From assembly GCF_039543565.1 (NCBI RefSeq), contig NZ_BAABJZ010000102.1, positions 43,289-107,288 on the forward strand: 64,000 bases of DNA. The letters run 5' to 3'. Origin of the DNA: Ferrimonas pelagia. GTDB lineage: Bacteria; Pseudomonadota; Gammaproteobacteria; Enterobacterales; Shewanellaceae. This document shows positions 35,708 through 45,062 of the stretch, one piece after another (position 1 is the stretch's first letter; the number at the start of each line of letters is the position of its first letter). The notes beneath the pieces were generated by a model. That model did no database searches. It was given only the letters and a program-made list of their open reading frames with translations, and was not told where the DNA came from. Made by a program: the position numbers and the translations under genes.

Positions 35708-35790
35708 AATAGGGGGCTCTTAAGGGTGATCGCCCTATTGTGGTCAGTGCCCTATTATTGAGCAAGAGGCAGAGATGGCTGCGAACCAGC

Positions 35791-35802
35791 GCGTGATCAC
35801 GC
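35791..35802. promoter_or_regulatory. 12-bp palindrome upstream of the thioredoxin-like gene
   Basis: GCGTGATCACGC is a perfect palindrome in the divergent region, 82 bp before the ATG at 35884. Nearby, GCCCTATT occurs twice (about 35730-35755). It is a possible operator. No regulator is assigned. Confidence 0.3.
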
Positions 35803-35883
35803 TCACGCTATTGATGCTGTAAAGAAACTATATTCATTTGGGTTGTCTATTTATTTGCGATCTCACTTTTTATTAGGAGCACC

Positions 35884-36495
35884 ATGAACACTCTGCGCAC
35901 GGTTTCTCTGGCGGCCATGTTGGTCCCGGCTTTGGTTGTGGCTCAGCCGGAAGCACCGATCGATCATAAGAAAATGCTTTCCATCATGTCTGGTACTCAG
36001 GACATGAGCGCCCCACAAGCTCAAGGAAACCCGCATGCGGCGATGGGGGGGATGCAGGGCAACCCGCACGGCGGAGAGGTGATGCAGGAAGCGATCCTGA
36101 CCGGTGAGCTCGATGCAAATCGGATGATCTTTGAGTTGGTTCCCATGGGCCGCTCGTACCTCGATTATCAGGTGGATACCCAGGCCCTAGCGCCACTGCA
36201 GGGCTACAGCAAGGCCACAGAGATCACCGTGATCCTAGGCACTTGGTGCGGGACCTGTCATGTCTATACCCCGGCATTCATTAAGATCATGAAAGCCTTG
36301 GACAACGCCAATATCCAGGTACGCTACATTGGCGTCGATAAGCAGCGTCAAGCTGGCGATGTGTCCTTGGATGGGATCGAATTTAACACCATCCCGACCT
36401 ACATCATTGCGCAAGAGGGCAAGGAGATCGGCCGTATCGCCGGTGAGCCTGAGACCAGTCTGGAACGCGATCTGGTTCGGATCTTGACGCAGTAA
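35884..36495 (+). CDS. Periplasmic thioredoxin-fold protein with Met/His-rich linker
   Basis: 203 residues. Signal peptide MNTLRTVSLAAMLVPALVVA. A Met/His-rich stretch (about 28-67: HKKMLSIMSG, NPHAAMGGMQGNPHGG) could bind copper or heme. A thioredoxin fold then follows with the active-site motif TWCGTCH (121-126) and the cis-Pro loop FNTIPTYII. CGTCH would also satisfy the CxxCH heme rule, but the thioredoxin context (W before the first Cys, cis-Pro later) makes it a redox site. It sits beside a membrane regulator and 1.8 kb from the octaheme gene island, so a role in handling apocytochrome thiols or copper is plausible but inferred. Confidence 0.78.
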   Translation: MNTLRTVSLAAMLVPALVVAQPEAPIDHKKMLSIMSGTQDMSAPQAQGNPHAAMGGMQGNPHGGEVMQEAILTGELDANRMIFELVPMGRSYLDYQVDTQALAPLQGYSKATEITVILGTWCGTCHVYTPAFIKIMKALDNANIQVRYIGVDKQRQAGDVSLDGIEFNTIPTYIIAQEGKEIGRIAGEPETSLERDLVRILTQ

Positions 36496-36510
36496 GCGAT
36501 GAGAACAGTG

Positions 36511-36546
36511 AAAAAGGGGGCGCCGAGTATGGCGCCCCCTTTTTTG
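36511..36546. terminator. Bidirectional terminator after the thioredoxin-like gene
   Basis: Long GC stem GGGGGCGCC / GGCGCCCCC with loop GAGTAT, flanked by A5 and T6. Confidence 0.92.
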
Positions 36547-36551
36547 AGCCC

Positions 36552-37916
36552 TTATAGCGGCAGTGTGGTGCGTTTGGTCCAGGCCGTGAGGCCATTGTCG
36601 AGCCCCCAGACGGCGCTGTGTTTGTCTTGCTGCAATCGATAGAGCGACAGCTCACCCTGCTCTAAGCTGTGGCGCCGAACGGTGCGATAGAAGTTGAGCA
36701 TGCCGTCGGTGACCTTGGTCGGCTTTTCGAGGTCGCGCTCGACCTCGCGAATGCGAAAGAGCTCGACCTTGCCGTTGGGCAATTTTTTTTCATAACGTTG
36801 GAAGCGGCCGTCGAGGCGATATTTGACCGGGGTGGTCAGGCAATCCTCATCGGTCAGGCACAGTGTGGCGGAAAACAAGCCTTTGTCCTTGCTGGTGTGC
36901 ACCAAGGAGAGGGTCAAGTCGGCGCGAATGGTGAGTCGATCCGTCGCCGGGAAGTAAATATCGGCTTGATAGATCTCCTCCGTCAGAGGGCCCTTGGTTT
37001 GCTCAAGCTCCAACACGGATCTCGGCAACTCAATACGGTTGAACTGGTGGCGTTGCGCCATCTCCTTCGCCAGAACGATAAACTCCGCCATGTCTAACTC
37101 GAATGTTTGGCCTTGTGGAAAGGCAATATTGAGTAAGTCCTGCCCAGAGCAGGGCGATTGGAACTCTCCCGGGCAAAGGTTTAACACAGGCCCATGTGGA
37201 GAAAAGGAGCCGAAGGCGTTAAAGCTGTGGGGGGCTTGCTCCGGCCAAGGGTGTGTCGGTAAATGAGCTTGTAGCCCTTTGATTAACGCCTGAGAGCGGT
37301 CTGCTTCAGTATAAAGCGTGATCGGGCCTTGGGCTGCCCCAAATTGCAGTGAGGTCATGATCTGCTCACTCCAGCGGAGATCCCCGCCCCACTTGGGCAG
37401 CGGACCCTGGGTATGCCAGGCGATGATCCCACAGAGCAACAGGAGAACAAGCAGTCCGCGCGAAGAAGATTTGAACCGACTTAGCTGATTGTACGCTGTA
37501 CGGAGCTTGGGCTCGGTACGGCTAGTGGGTCGAGGGTTCGATGGTGGCGGTTGCTGTGCCGTGGTGGCTTGTTGAGCCGGAGGGGCATTTTGTTTATTTT
37601 CGGGCGCCAGTATGGGCTGGATACTGAGCTGGTAACCCTGCTTAGGTAACGTCCTGAGTAGCAGGTGGGGATAGGGCTCCAACTTTTTCCGCAGGGTACA
37701 GATGCATTGCACCAAGGAGGAGGGGGCGACAATGCGCTCGGGCCAACCGGCTTCGAGCAGGAAGCCTTTGCTGCAGACCGTATCCTGATGCTGATAGAGC
37801 GCGAGCAAGACTGCAGATTCGGCTTCTGTGAGCGTGGTGCATTGTTGAGAGCGCAGATCCAGTAAGTGGTGATTTTGACAGTCGAGTGTGAGCTGGTCGG
37901 TTATTGTGATGATCAT
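36552..37916 (-). CDS. ToxR/CadC-type transmembrane transcriptional regulator
   Basis: 454 residues. The N-terminal OmpR-type winged helix (about 1-98) shows LTEAESAVLLAL, CTLRKKLE and RTLPKQGYQL. A Pro/Gln-rich linker leads to one transmembrane helix at about 153-168 (GLLVLLLLCGIIAW), then a periplasmic domain of about 280 residues with four Cys (LCPGEFQSPC, LCLTDEDC) that could form disulfides. Such proteins sense a periplasmic signal and bind DNA from the membrane. It reads away from the octaheme island, with a 406-bp AT-rich gap. It may control that island or the adjacent thioredoxins, but no target is shown. Confidence 0.85.
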   Translation of the reverse strand: MIITITDQLTLDCQNHHLLDLRSQQCTTLTEAESAVLLALYQHQDTVCSKGFLLEAGWPERIVAPSSLVQCICTLRKKLEPYPHLLLRTLPKQGYQLSIQPILAPENKQNAPPAQQATTAQQPPPSNPRPTSRTEPKLRTAYNQLSRFKSSSRGLLVLLLLCGIIAWHTQGPLPKWGGDLRWSEQIMTSLQFGAAQGPITLYTEADRSQALIKGLQAHLPTHPWPEQAPHSFNAFGSFSPHGPVLNLCPGEFQSPCSGQDLLNIAFPQGQTFELDMAEFIVLAKEMAQRHQFNRIELPRSVLELEQTKGPLTEEIYQADIYFPATDRLTIRADLTLSLVHTSKDKGLFSATLCLTDEDCLTTPVKYRLDGRFQRYEKKLPNGKVELFRIREVERDLEKPTKVTDGMLNFYRTVRRHSLEQGELSLYRLQQDKHSAVWGLDNGLTAWTKRTTLPL

Positions 37917-38322
37917 GCCGGTCTTAACGTGTTCACTTATTTATAGTCGATATAATTACCAAAAGTTTCATGTTGAGTTTATGGAACCTAAAGGGGGCGG
38001 TTAAGAATTGTCTGTGAGGCCATAGCTTTATTGCTGATGAGTGAAGAATTTTTATTGTGAGCAGGGTTAATTGTGACCTCCATCTTTGGTTTTTGATGGG
38101 CTGGACTATCCATCCGGTCGAGCCTTAGTTTGTGCGAACGCTTGGCATGAATGGTTTGGTGCTAATTTGTTGGGCCATCTGCGTTGCTGAGTTTAATTCA
38201 TCAACTTTTATCTTTTTACCTTATGAAAACGCCTTTTTGTTGAAGGTGTAGTGCGAACAATCTATGAGAGAGAAATCGTTGTGAACAATATTTGTAGGGC
38301 GAACCTCTACCGAGGAGCATTC
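37917..38322. other. AT-rich divergent control region
   Basis: About 400 bp between the ToxR/CadC-type regulator and the DsbD-gamma-like gene, clearly AT-richer than flanking genes. GTGCGAAC occurs at about 38132 and again at about 38250. No gene or known site is recognised. The length suits a divergent regulatory region bound by a ToxR-like protein. Confidence 0.45.
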
Positions 38323-38760
38323 ATGAAGTGGGGTCGTAACAGGTGGTTTTTGGCGTTTTGTGCCCTGCCCTTATTGGTTCGGGCAGAGTGGCCGGATACC
38401 GCCATCGAGGTTCACTCGGTTGCGACCTGGCAGCAGGCTCTGGCTCAGGCTGAAGGCCAGCCAGTTTTACTCGATCTGTATGCTGACTGGTGTGCCAGTT
38501 GTCAGAATATCAAGCAGCGGGTGCTGCCCGCCCCTGAGGTACAGCAGGCATTGACGCCTTTTACCTTTATTTATGCTGATCTGACAGCGATGAGTGAGGA
38601 TGATCAGGCTTTGTTTGACCATTTCGGGCTGTTGGGGTTGCCTGCATTAATGCTGTTTGATCGGGCGGGTGAGGAGATTGCGCCACTAAGGATGAATCGA
38701 GAAGTGGATGTCGAACTCTTGTTGAAGCAGTTAAAGTTGGCCAAGCAGCATCAGGGATAG
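38323..38760 (+). CDS. Periplasmic thioredoxin-like protein (DsbD gamma-domain type)
   Basis: 145 residues from ATG 38323, which has GAGGAG 5 nt upstream; the longer GTG frame at 38251 lacks this. Signal peptide of about 21 residues ending VRA. The active site DWCASCQNIK (about 55-64) and the cis-Pro loop LGLPALML resemble the C-terminal domain of DsbD, which passes electrons to periplasmic substrates. No membrane-spanning DsbD part is attached. Lying directly upstream of the octaheme gene sirA, it could keep heme-binding or copper-binding cysteines reduced. That link rests on position only. Confidence 0.8.
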   Translation: MKWGRNRWFLAFCALPLLVRAEWPDTAIEVHSVATWQQALAQAEGQPVLLDLYADWCASCQNIKQRVLPAPEVQQALTPFTFIYADLTAMSEDDQALFDHFGLLGLPALMLFDRAGEEIAPLRMNREVDVELLLKQLKLAKQHQG

Positions 38761-39054
38761 AACAATAAGCGACAAATTGCCCCAAATTGCTGAGATGGCA
38801 TGTGCTGAATTTGCATTTGGGGATTTCGGGACAATAAGGTTTTTCTTTGTTAATCCTCCTTTGTGTGCGGCGGTGGTGGTTCAGTGCGGCATTTATATCC
38901 TTTTATATTAAATGGCTAGCGCTCGTGATGATGATCACCACAAAGCGCACGAAATTTAAGGATATTCATCAAGACATTCGGCATATGTACTGAGGAGGTT
39001 TGGATGGCCTCTTCAAAAAAGCTGAATGAAATTACCTGGCATTAAAAGGGATAG
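38761..39054. other. AT-rich leader and promoter region of sirA copy 1
   Basis: 294 bp with no gene. It carries the CRP-like site and -10 described separately, and an untranslated leader of about 80 nt ending AAAAGGGATAG before ATGATG. The same AAAAGGGAT-x-ATGATG ending occurs ahead of copy 2. Confidence 0.6.
38924..38966 (+). promoter_or_regulatory. CRP-like site and -10 element of sirA copy 1
   Basis: CGTGATGATGATCACC (38924-38939) has the CRP core GTGA-N6-TCAC. It is followed after 21 bp by GATATTCA, whose GATATT (38961-38966) would be a -10 placing the CRP site at about -41.5, the class II position. The same elements with the same spacing precede copy 2 at 45335. Confidence 0.7.
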
Positions 39055-41028
39055 ATGATGAAAAAAATAGTCGGTTCCGCGCTTTCGGCGCTGGTAGCGG
39101 CAGCCATGTTGGTGCCTTCGGGCGCGATGGCCAACACGGATGCTAAAAACATCTCTGACACACCGCCTCGCGACCTGTTGGAGAATGTGGTTTACGAAAA
39201 GGATTATTGGGAGTTCTTATTGGAGAACCACCCAATCTTTCAGTATGAAAAAGAGGGACGTGTAGTCGGTAAAATTCACCTGAGCGATCGTCAGGAAGAG
39301 TTCATCGATTTCCGCGATGCGGACAAATACGCAGAGCGTCATCCTGAACTCGAGCGTGCAGCGGTGACTTACCGTTTGGGTAAGGAAACCTTCCTGGATT
39401 TCCCGAACAAGTATGTTGGTCCAAAAACCTGTGGTGAGTGTCACCCTGCGCAGTATGAGAAGTGGACTCGCTCTCGTCACGCCAACACCGTGCGTTTCCC
39501 GGATGAGATGATTGAGATCGAGAAGTTTGGTCTGAAGGATCTGAACTCGCCGATGTTCCCAGAAGTGGGCCCTGCCTCCATTCTGCCTGAGGGTGTGGAT
39601 GCGAAGTCGGTCTACGCCATCATCGGTACTCCACGGACCAAGTACGGTTTCCTGGATTCTTATCTGGTGCGTGGTACCTACCACGTTCGTGACGGTCTGC
39701 TGTCTGAAGGTACAGGTACCATCGTAGCGGGCACCAACCAGTTCTCTCGTGGCTGGGCGGAAAGCATCACCCCAGAGGTGGCTAAGAAGATCGCCGAGTA
39801 CGTGGACGGCTTCCCGACCACCATCGATGACTTTAATGCCATTGGTGGGCGCGGCTCAAACGTTTGGGGTGTGACCTCTTACGGTTCAAATAACGAAGAA
39901 AAACTCATGTTCCAGCCGGCTTCCTCTTATTGCGAAGTGTGCCACACCATGAAGTTTAACTTTGCCTCCTCCGAAGAGTTCTTTGATGCGCTGGGCGATG
40001 CTAAGAAACTGCAGGAAGCTACCATTGCTCGCGGGATCTCCTGTGAAGAGTGCCACGGCGCTGGCGGCCACATGGTCGACGGCAATGGCGGCGGCATGCC
40101 TTCCAACTGTGAGCGTTGTCACCAGCGTTTCGTTTGGAACGAAGCGGCTCAGGAAGCGGATGAGCGTAACCCGTTCAACTCTTACTTCAAGTCGGCATGT
40201 CCTTCTTGCGGCACGGAAGGTTCGCAAATGTACTTCTCTGCTCACTACGAGAAGGGCATGCGTTGCTCGACCTGTCACGATCCGCACGAAGTGACCAAGA
40301 ACGATTGGACCTCCGACGTGACTTACACCAACCAGAAGAAAGCGTGTAAGGATTGTCACGAAGTTCAGGGCGAATTCTTTGCTAACTCTGGTAAAGGCCA
40401 CCAGGCCGGCGGTTGTCGCGGTTGTCACATGCCAAACATGGGCTCTTGTGAGAACTTCGCTGAGATCCAGTTCCCTGACCAAGGCGGTTTCGACAACGTT
40501 CGTGCCTCGCACATCTGGAACATTAAGGTCGATAAAGACGCGAAGACCCTGAACCCACCTGAAGGTGCGCCACGTACCCCAGGTAAAGGTTGGACCATCG
40601 CTCGCGATGACGAGAACCGCGGTTATCTGGATCTGATGTGGTCTTGTGGTCGTACTGCGTTTGCGGATGCGTCGCTCCTCGACGGCAACGGCTGTCACTC
40701 TCCAGTGCAGTCCAAGCTGCCTAAGTCTCTGCACTTCAAGAACCAAGAAGAGGTGTACGGCAAGGTTGTGAAATGGCAGTCCCCTGTCAAGGAAGGCTAC
40801 CAGCACGTGCGTGACACGGTTAAGAAGATCGACCGTGCCATTGGCAAGTCCAAGCTGAGCAACTCCGAGAAAGCTCAGGTTCTGGGTCTGGCGCGTAAAG
40901 CCCGCGAGATCGCAGATAAGGTTGAGAAGGACGGTGCATGGGGTGCTCACGGCGCTCGTTACACTCAAGGCCTGATCAACGAAGCGGTGATCTACGCCGA
41001 TGAAGCTGCAGCCCTGATGAAGCTGTAA
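39055..41028 (+). CDS. sirA: Octaheme c-type dissimilatory sulfite reductase SirA/MccA, copy 1
   Basis: 657 residues with a signal peptide cleaved near residue 26 (GAMA-NTDAK). Seven CxxCH heme sites start at C126, C293, C330, C352, C404, C431 and C454. The eighth is the rare CX15CH motif, C531 to C547-H548 (CGRTAFADASLLDGNGCH), the hallmark of MccA/SirA sulfite reductases. Three further cysteines (C382, C385, C465) are not heme ligands; the family has two Cys that hold Cu(I) beside the active heme. The enzyme reduces sulfite to sulfide in the periplasm with six electrons. The second ATG (39058) is 7 nt from AAAAGGG and may be the true start. A terminator follows at 41045, so the accessory genes are expressed at a lower level or from read-through. 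Confidence 0.9.
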   Translation: MMKKIVGSALSALVAAAMLVPSGAMANTDAKNISDTPPRDLLENVVYEKDYWEFLLENHPIFQYEKEGRVVGKIHLSDRQEEFIDFRDADKYAERHPELERAAVTYRLGKETFLDFPNKYVGPKTCGECHPAQYEKWTRSRHANTVRFPDEMIEIEKFGLKDLNSPMFPEVGPASILPEGVDAKSVYAIIGTPRTKYGFLDSYLVRGTYHVRDGLLSEGTGTIVAGTNQFSRGWAESITPEVAKKIAEYVDGFPTTIDDFNAIGGRGSNVWGVTSYGSNNEEKLMFQPASSYCEVCHTMKFNFASSEEFFDALGDAKKLQEATIARGISCEECHGAGGHMVDGNGGGMPSNCERCHQRFVWNEAAQEADERNPFNSYFKSACPSCGTEGSQMYFSAHYEKGMRCSTCHDPHEVTKNDWTSDVTYTNQKKACKDCHEVQGEFFANSGKGHQAGGCRGCHMPNMGSCENFAEIQFPDQGGFDNVRASHIWNIKVDKDAKTLNPPEGAPRTPGKGWTIARDDENRGYLDLMWSCGRTAFADASLLDGNGCHSPVQSKLPKSLHFKNQEEVYGKVVKWQSPVKEGYQHVRDTVKKIDRAIGKSKLSNSEKAQVLGLARKAREIADKVEKDGAWGAHGARYTQGLINEAVIYADEAAALMKL

Positions 41029-41044
41029 TCCATCAAAAGTCATT

Positions 41045-41074
41045 GGGCGCCCTCCCTGCGGGGCGCCCTTTTTT
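41045..41074 (+). terminator. Terminator between sirA copy 1 and the rhodanese gene
   Basis: Perfect 8-bp stem GGGCGCCC / GGGCGCCC with an 8-nt loop and T6, ending 15 nt before the next ATG. It would cap sirA transcripts and let only some polymerase continue into the accessory genes. Confidence 0.88.
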
Positions 41075-41089
41075 AAACGAGGGAAAGTA

Positions 41090-41554
41090 ATGAAAAGATC
41101 TCTGGTTTTGATGCTGAGCGCTGCGCTCTTCGTGCCTACCGGCGTTGTCGCCAAGGCGCAAGAGAAGATGAGTGTCGAGGAGTATCGGGCCCTGCTGGAG
41201 GCCGAGTACGCCACCAAGCCACAGAAGATCAGCCTGCGTGAGGCCCATGCGATATGGGAGTCTGGCAAGGCGCTGTTCTTTGATGTGAATACCCCGGAGT
41301 TGTGGGATGACGGCCACGTGCCTGGCGCCACCTTCATTAATACCGCTGACTGGGAGTCCAAGTTACCCGAAGAGAAAGATCAGCTGATGGTGTTCTATTG
41401 TGCCAACCGGATGTGTCTGGCCAGTGATTACGCAGCCGAAGCGGCCTGGGAGTTGGGCTACACCAACATTAAGTTGATGCCGGATGGGATCTACAACTGG
41501 CGTCGGGATGGTTATCCATTCGAAGTGCCGAAGCAAAAGATGGCTCAGCGCTGA
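41090..41554 (+). CDS. Periplasmic rhodanese-domain sulfurtransferase-like protein
   Basis: 154 residues. Signal peptide of about 21-23 residues, then a helical lead and one rhodanese domain (about 45-145). The domain shows ALFFDVNTPELWDDGHVPGA and the active-site loop FYCANRMC with the presumed catalytic C104 and a second Cys at 109. Rhodaneses move sulfane sulfur. Between a sulfite reductase and its maturation genes, this one may handle periplasmic sulfur species, or use its two Cys for metal or redox work. It begins just after the sirA terminator and is followed by the FKBP gene 68 nt later. Confidence 0.85.
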   Translation: MKRSLVLMLSAALFVPTGVVAKAQEKMSVEEYRALLEAEYATKPQKISLREAHAIWESGKALFFDVNTPELWDDGHVPGATFINTADWESKLPEEKDQLMVFYCANRMCLASDYAAEAAWELGYTNIKLMPDGIYNWRRDGYPFEVPKQKMAQR

Positions 41555-41622
41555 TCGTTTGTTTGTAACCGTTTGCACCCAACCGGGTGCGCCATGTGAG
41601 TTTGAGTAAGTTAGGAATATCT

Positions 41623-42489
<867 letters not shown>

Positions 42490-42524
42490 GCTAAGACCCA
42501 CATAAGCCAAAGGGATCTGGGCGG

Positions 42525-42929
42525 ATGATGGCACGACAGGGACAGCGATGGTTCTTGGCAATGGCCGGTTTGAGCTGGCTGTTGCTGGCTGCCATGCCGG
42601 TGATCAATGCCCACGCTGACAAGTTGGGCGTACTGTCGCAGCTGTGTCCCTTACATGCTTATAGCGATCCGCGTCCGGCCTCCGAGCGGCCATCCTTTCT
42701 GCCCGATGAGCCGCCGCCGACGCAAGCCAGTGCGGCGGCCGCAGAGCCGGTCACGGCCAAGTGCCCCTTGGCCTCCCAATCTGTTGTGGCGGCGGGTTCG
42801 ACGTTGCAGACGAGCCTGCAGCGCCCGCCGCTTCGTGGCCGGGCCCATGTTCGCGCAGGCTTTGCGACGCACCTGCCCGGGCGCTTTGCTCGAGCTCCCC
42901 CTCTCTCTGCTCTAACCCCATACGTTTAA
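42525..42929 (+). CDS. DUF2946-like protein
   Basis: 134 residues from ATG 42525. A hydrophobic leader (FLAMAGLSWLLLAAMPVINAHA) is followed by a short cysteine-bearing segment (LSQLCPLHA, then AKCPLAS) and a basic low-complexity tail. Small proteins of this layout (DUF2946) are typically encoded next to TonB-dependent copper receptors, as here. The two Cys-Pro-Leu motifs could bind copper. The match is by pattern only, and the tail beyond residue 90 is not conserved in style. It is followed after 52 nt by the receptor gene. Confidence 0.68.
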   Translation: MMARQGQRWFLAMAGLSWLLLAAMPVINAHADKLGVLSQLCPLHAYSDPRPASERPSFLPDEPPPTQASAAAAEPVTAKCPLASQSVVAAGSTLQTSLQRPPLRGRAHVRAGFATHLPGRFARAPPLSALTPYV

Positions 42930-42981
42930 TCATTTTTCTATGTGGTTCCTGGTCCGCTCTATGGTCCGGGAGGAGAGAGTT

Positions 42982-45009
42982 ATGTCTAAAAAAATTAATG
43001 AAACAGGCCGTCTTGTCGGTTTAACCCCGCTGGCGCTTGCCGTACTGACGGCTTTGGCGCCGACGGCCTGGGCGCAGTCCGCGCCGGCAGACGGCGACAA
43101 TGAGCGCCCGATAGAGGTGATGGTGATCACCACCGAGCACATGGAGCTGCCGGGGATGATCGTGACCGATCCCAAGCAGCCGAGGCAGCCCTTGCCCGCC
43201 TATGATGGTGCGGATTTCCTCAAAACCATTCCGGGCTTTAACGTCAACCGCAAAGGCGGTGCCGGTGGCGATCCCAGCTTTCGTGGCATGGCCGGTTCGC
43301 GCTTGGGGATCAGCGCTGGCGGTATGATGCTGCACACCGCGTGTGGTGGCCGGATGGATCCGCCGACGGCCTACCTGTACCCGGAAGCGTACGATCGGGT
43401 CACGGTGATCAAGGGGCCGCAATCGGTGCGTTACGGTGGCGGCAATTCGGCCGGCATGATCCTGTTCGACAAAGATCATCATCAGCTCAGCGAGTCGGGC
43501 GCCAGCGGGCGGATCAGCCTGACCGGTGCCAGCTTCGATCGCCACGATGAGATCGTCGAGGTGAAGGTGGGGGCGGAGCAGCATTATCTTGATGTCACCG
43601 CCAGCAATGCCAATGGTGGGCACTATCAGGATGGTGACGGCAATAAAGTGCAATCCAGCTATCGACGCAACAACTTCCGTGGCGCGCTGGGCTGGACACC
43701 GGATCAAGACACCGTGGTTGAGCTTAGCTACGGCCTGTCTGACGGCGAGGCCGAGTACGCCGATCGCGCCAATAAAGCGCGCAAGATCGCCAATGAAAAC
43801 GTCAGCCTGCTGATGAAGCGGCGTTATCGTCATGATTGGATCCGCAATGTGGAGGCACAGGCGTTCTACAGCGAAGTGGATCACATCATGGATCAGTTTG
43901 ATCAGGGCGTGAACAGTGGTACCAATCCGGTGGTAGACAACTATGGTGGCCGCTTGCTGGTGGAGCTGACCACTCAGCGTCACTGGGGCGCCGCGGTCGG
44001 CACCGATTACAACGCCAGCCGTCATCGCAGTCGTACTATCGATCCGTCCCAGGACAACGGCTTGGATGATCTGCTGAGCAAGCCGCTCAGCAGTAACTCC
44101 GAGTTCACTGATCTGGGACTGTTTGCCGAGGTCGATCTCTATCTGCCACAGGGGATCCTCTATACCGGCGTGCGCTGGGATCATTGGCAGGCGGATCTGC
44201 ACGTGGCCCAAGGGGGCTCACGCAGTGAGGAGTTGTTCAGTGGCTTTGGCCGCTATGAGCTCAATACCGGCGGCGATCAGTATTATGCCGGCATTGGCTA
44301 TGTCGAGCGGGCACCGGATCATTGGGAGATCTGGAAGGCCGACGCCACTCAGAGCGGGGCCAAAGCGTTTGATCTGGCGCCGGAGCGCACGACTCAGTTG
44401 GATCTGGGCTGGATCCATCAGCGCGAGCGCTACAGTCTCTCCGCATCGCTGTTTTACAGTGATGTGCGCGACTACATCCTGGTGGAATCCAAGGTGCCGG
44501 TGGCTGATAGCATGCTGACCGTGTCGCGCAACGTCGATGCCACCCTGTACGGTGGCGAGATCAGCGCGGTGTTGCTGTTGAGCGATTACTGGAGTTTGAC
44601 CAATACCTTGGCGTATACCCATGGCGACAACGACAGCGATAACCTGGCACTGGGACAGATCTCACCGCTGGAGGCCAACTTTAGCCTCAATTACGACAGC
44701 GAGCAGTGGGCTTTTGGCGCCTTATGGCGCGTCGTTGCAGCGCAAGATAGGGTCGCACTCAATCAGGGTAACATCGCCGGGCAGGACTTTTCCGAAAGCG
44801 CGGGGTTCGGCGTGCTGTCGCTCTACGGTGGCTGGATGCCGAACGAGACGGTGATGCTGACGCTGGGGGTGGACAACCTGTTGGACAAGGCTTACAGCGA
44901 GCACGTGAGCAAATCTGGTGCCGGTAATGATATCCCCGGCTCTGAGCCGCTGTTTAAGGTGACGGAGCCGGGTCGTACGGCTTGGGTGAAATTGAACTAC
45001 CGCTTCTAA
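42982..45009 (+). CDS. TonB-dependent copper receptor (OprC/NosA type)
   Basis: 675 residues from ATG 42982, with AGGAGAG upstream. Signal peptide ending AWA, TonB box-like IEVMVITTE (44-52), plug (about 55-165) and a 22-strand-type barrel ending in YRF with a terminal Phe. The plug has HTACGGRMDPPTAY with C121 and M125 (CxxxM), and a barrel loop has H301 and M303 (HIM). OprC of Pseudomonas binds copper with exactly a CxxxM plus HxM set, so copper import across the outer membrane is well supported. It ends with a strong terminator before sirA copy 2. Supplying copper to the Cu-containing sulfite reductase is the natural reading. Confidence 0.92.
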   Translation: MSKKINETGRLVGLTPLALAVLTALAPTAWAQSAPADGDNERPIEVMVITTEHMELPGMIVTDPKQPRQPLPAYDGADFLKTIPGFNVNRKGGAGGDPSFRGMAGSRLGISAGGMMLHTACGGRMDPPTAYLYPEAYDRVTVIKGPQSVRYGGGNSAGMILFDKDHHQLSESGASGRISLTGASFDRHDEIVEVKVGAEQHYLDVTASNANGGHYQDGDGNKVQSSYRRNNFRGALGWTPDQDTVVELSYGLSDGEAEYADRANKARKIANENVSLLMKRRYRHDWIRNVEAQAFYSEVDHIMDQFDQGVNSGTNPVVDNYGGRLLVELTTQRHWGAAVGTDYNASRHRSRTIDPSQDNGLDDLLSKPLSSNSEFTDLGLFAEVDLYLPQGILYTGVRWDHWQADLHVAQGGSRSEELFSGFGRYELNTGGDQYYAGIGYVERAPDHWEIWKADATQSGAKAFDLAPERTTQLDLGWIHQRERYSLSASLFYSDVRDYILVESKVPVADSMLTVSRNVDATLYGGEISAVLLLSDYWSLTNTLAYTHGDNDSDNLALGQISPLEANFSLNYDSEQWAFGALWRVVAAQDRVALNQGNIAGQDFSESAGFGVLSLYGGWMPNETVMLTLGVDNLLDKAYSEHVSKSGAGNDIPGSEPLFKVTEPGRTAWVKLNYRF

Positions 45010-45029
45010 CGATTTAGTTGCGCTCACTA

Positions 45030-45062
45030 AGCCCCGGCATGGATAGTGCCGGGGCTTTTTTG
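45030..45062 (+). terminator. Terminator after the copper receptor gene
   Basis: 10-bp stem AGCCCCGGCA / TGCCGGGGCT with a 7-nt loop and a run of T. Confidence 0.92.

Noticed and set aside
36244..36262. CGTCH in the thioredoxin-like protein as a c-type heme site
   Set aside because: It is preceded by Trp and followed by a proper cis-Pro loop, so it is the thioredoxin active site; the protein has no other heme motif.
39886..41361. 491-codon open frame antisense to sirA copy 1 (a similar one lies under copy 2)
   Set aside because: It mirrors the real gene, whose heme motifs and codon bias are unmistakable; the antisense product has no family look and exists because of GC-rich codon structure.
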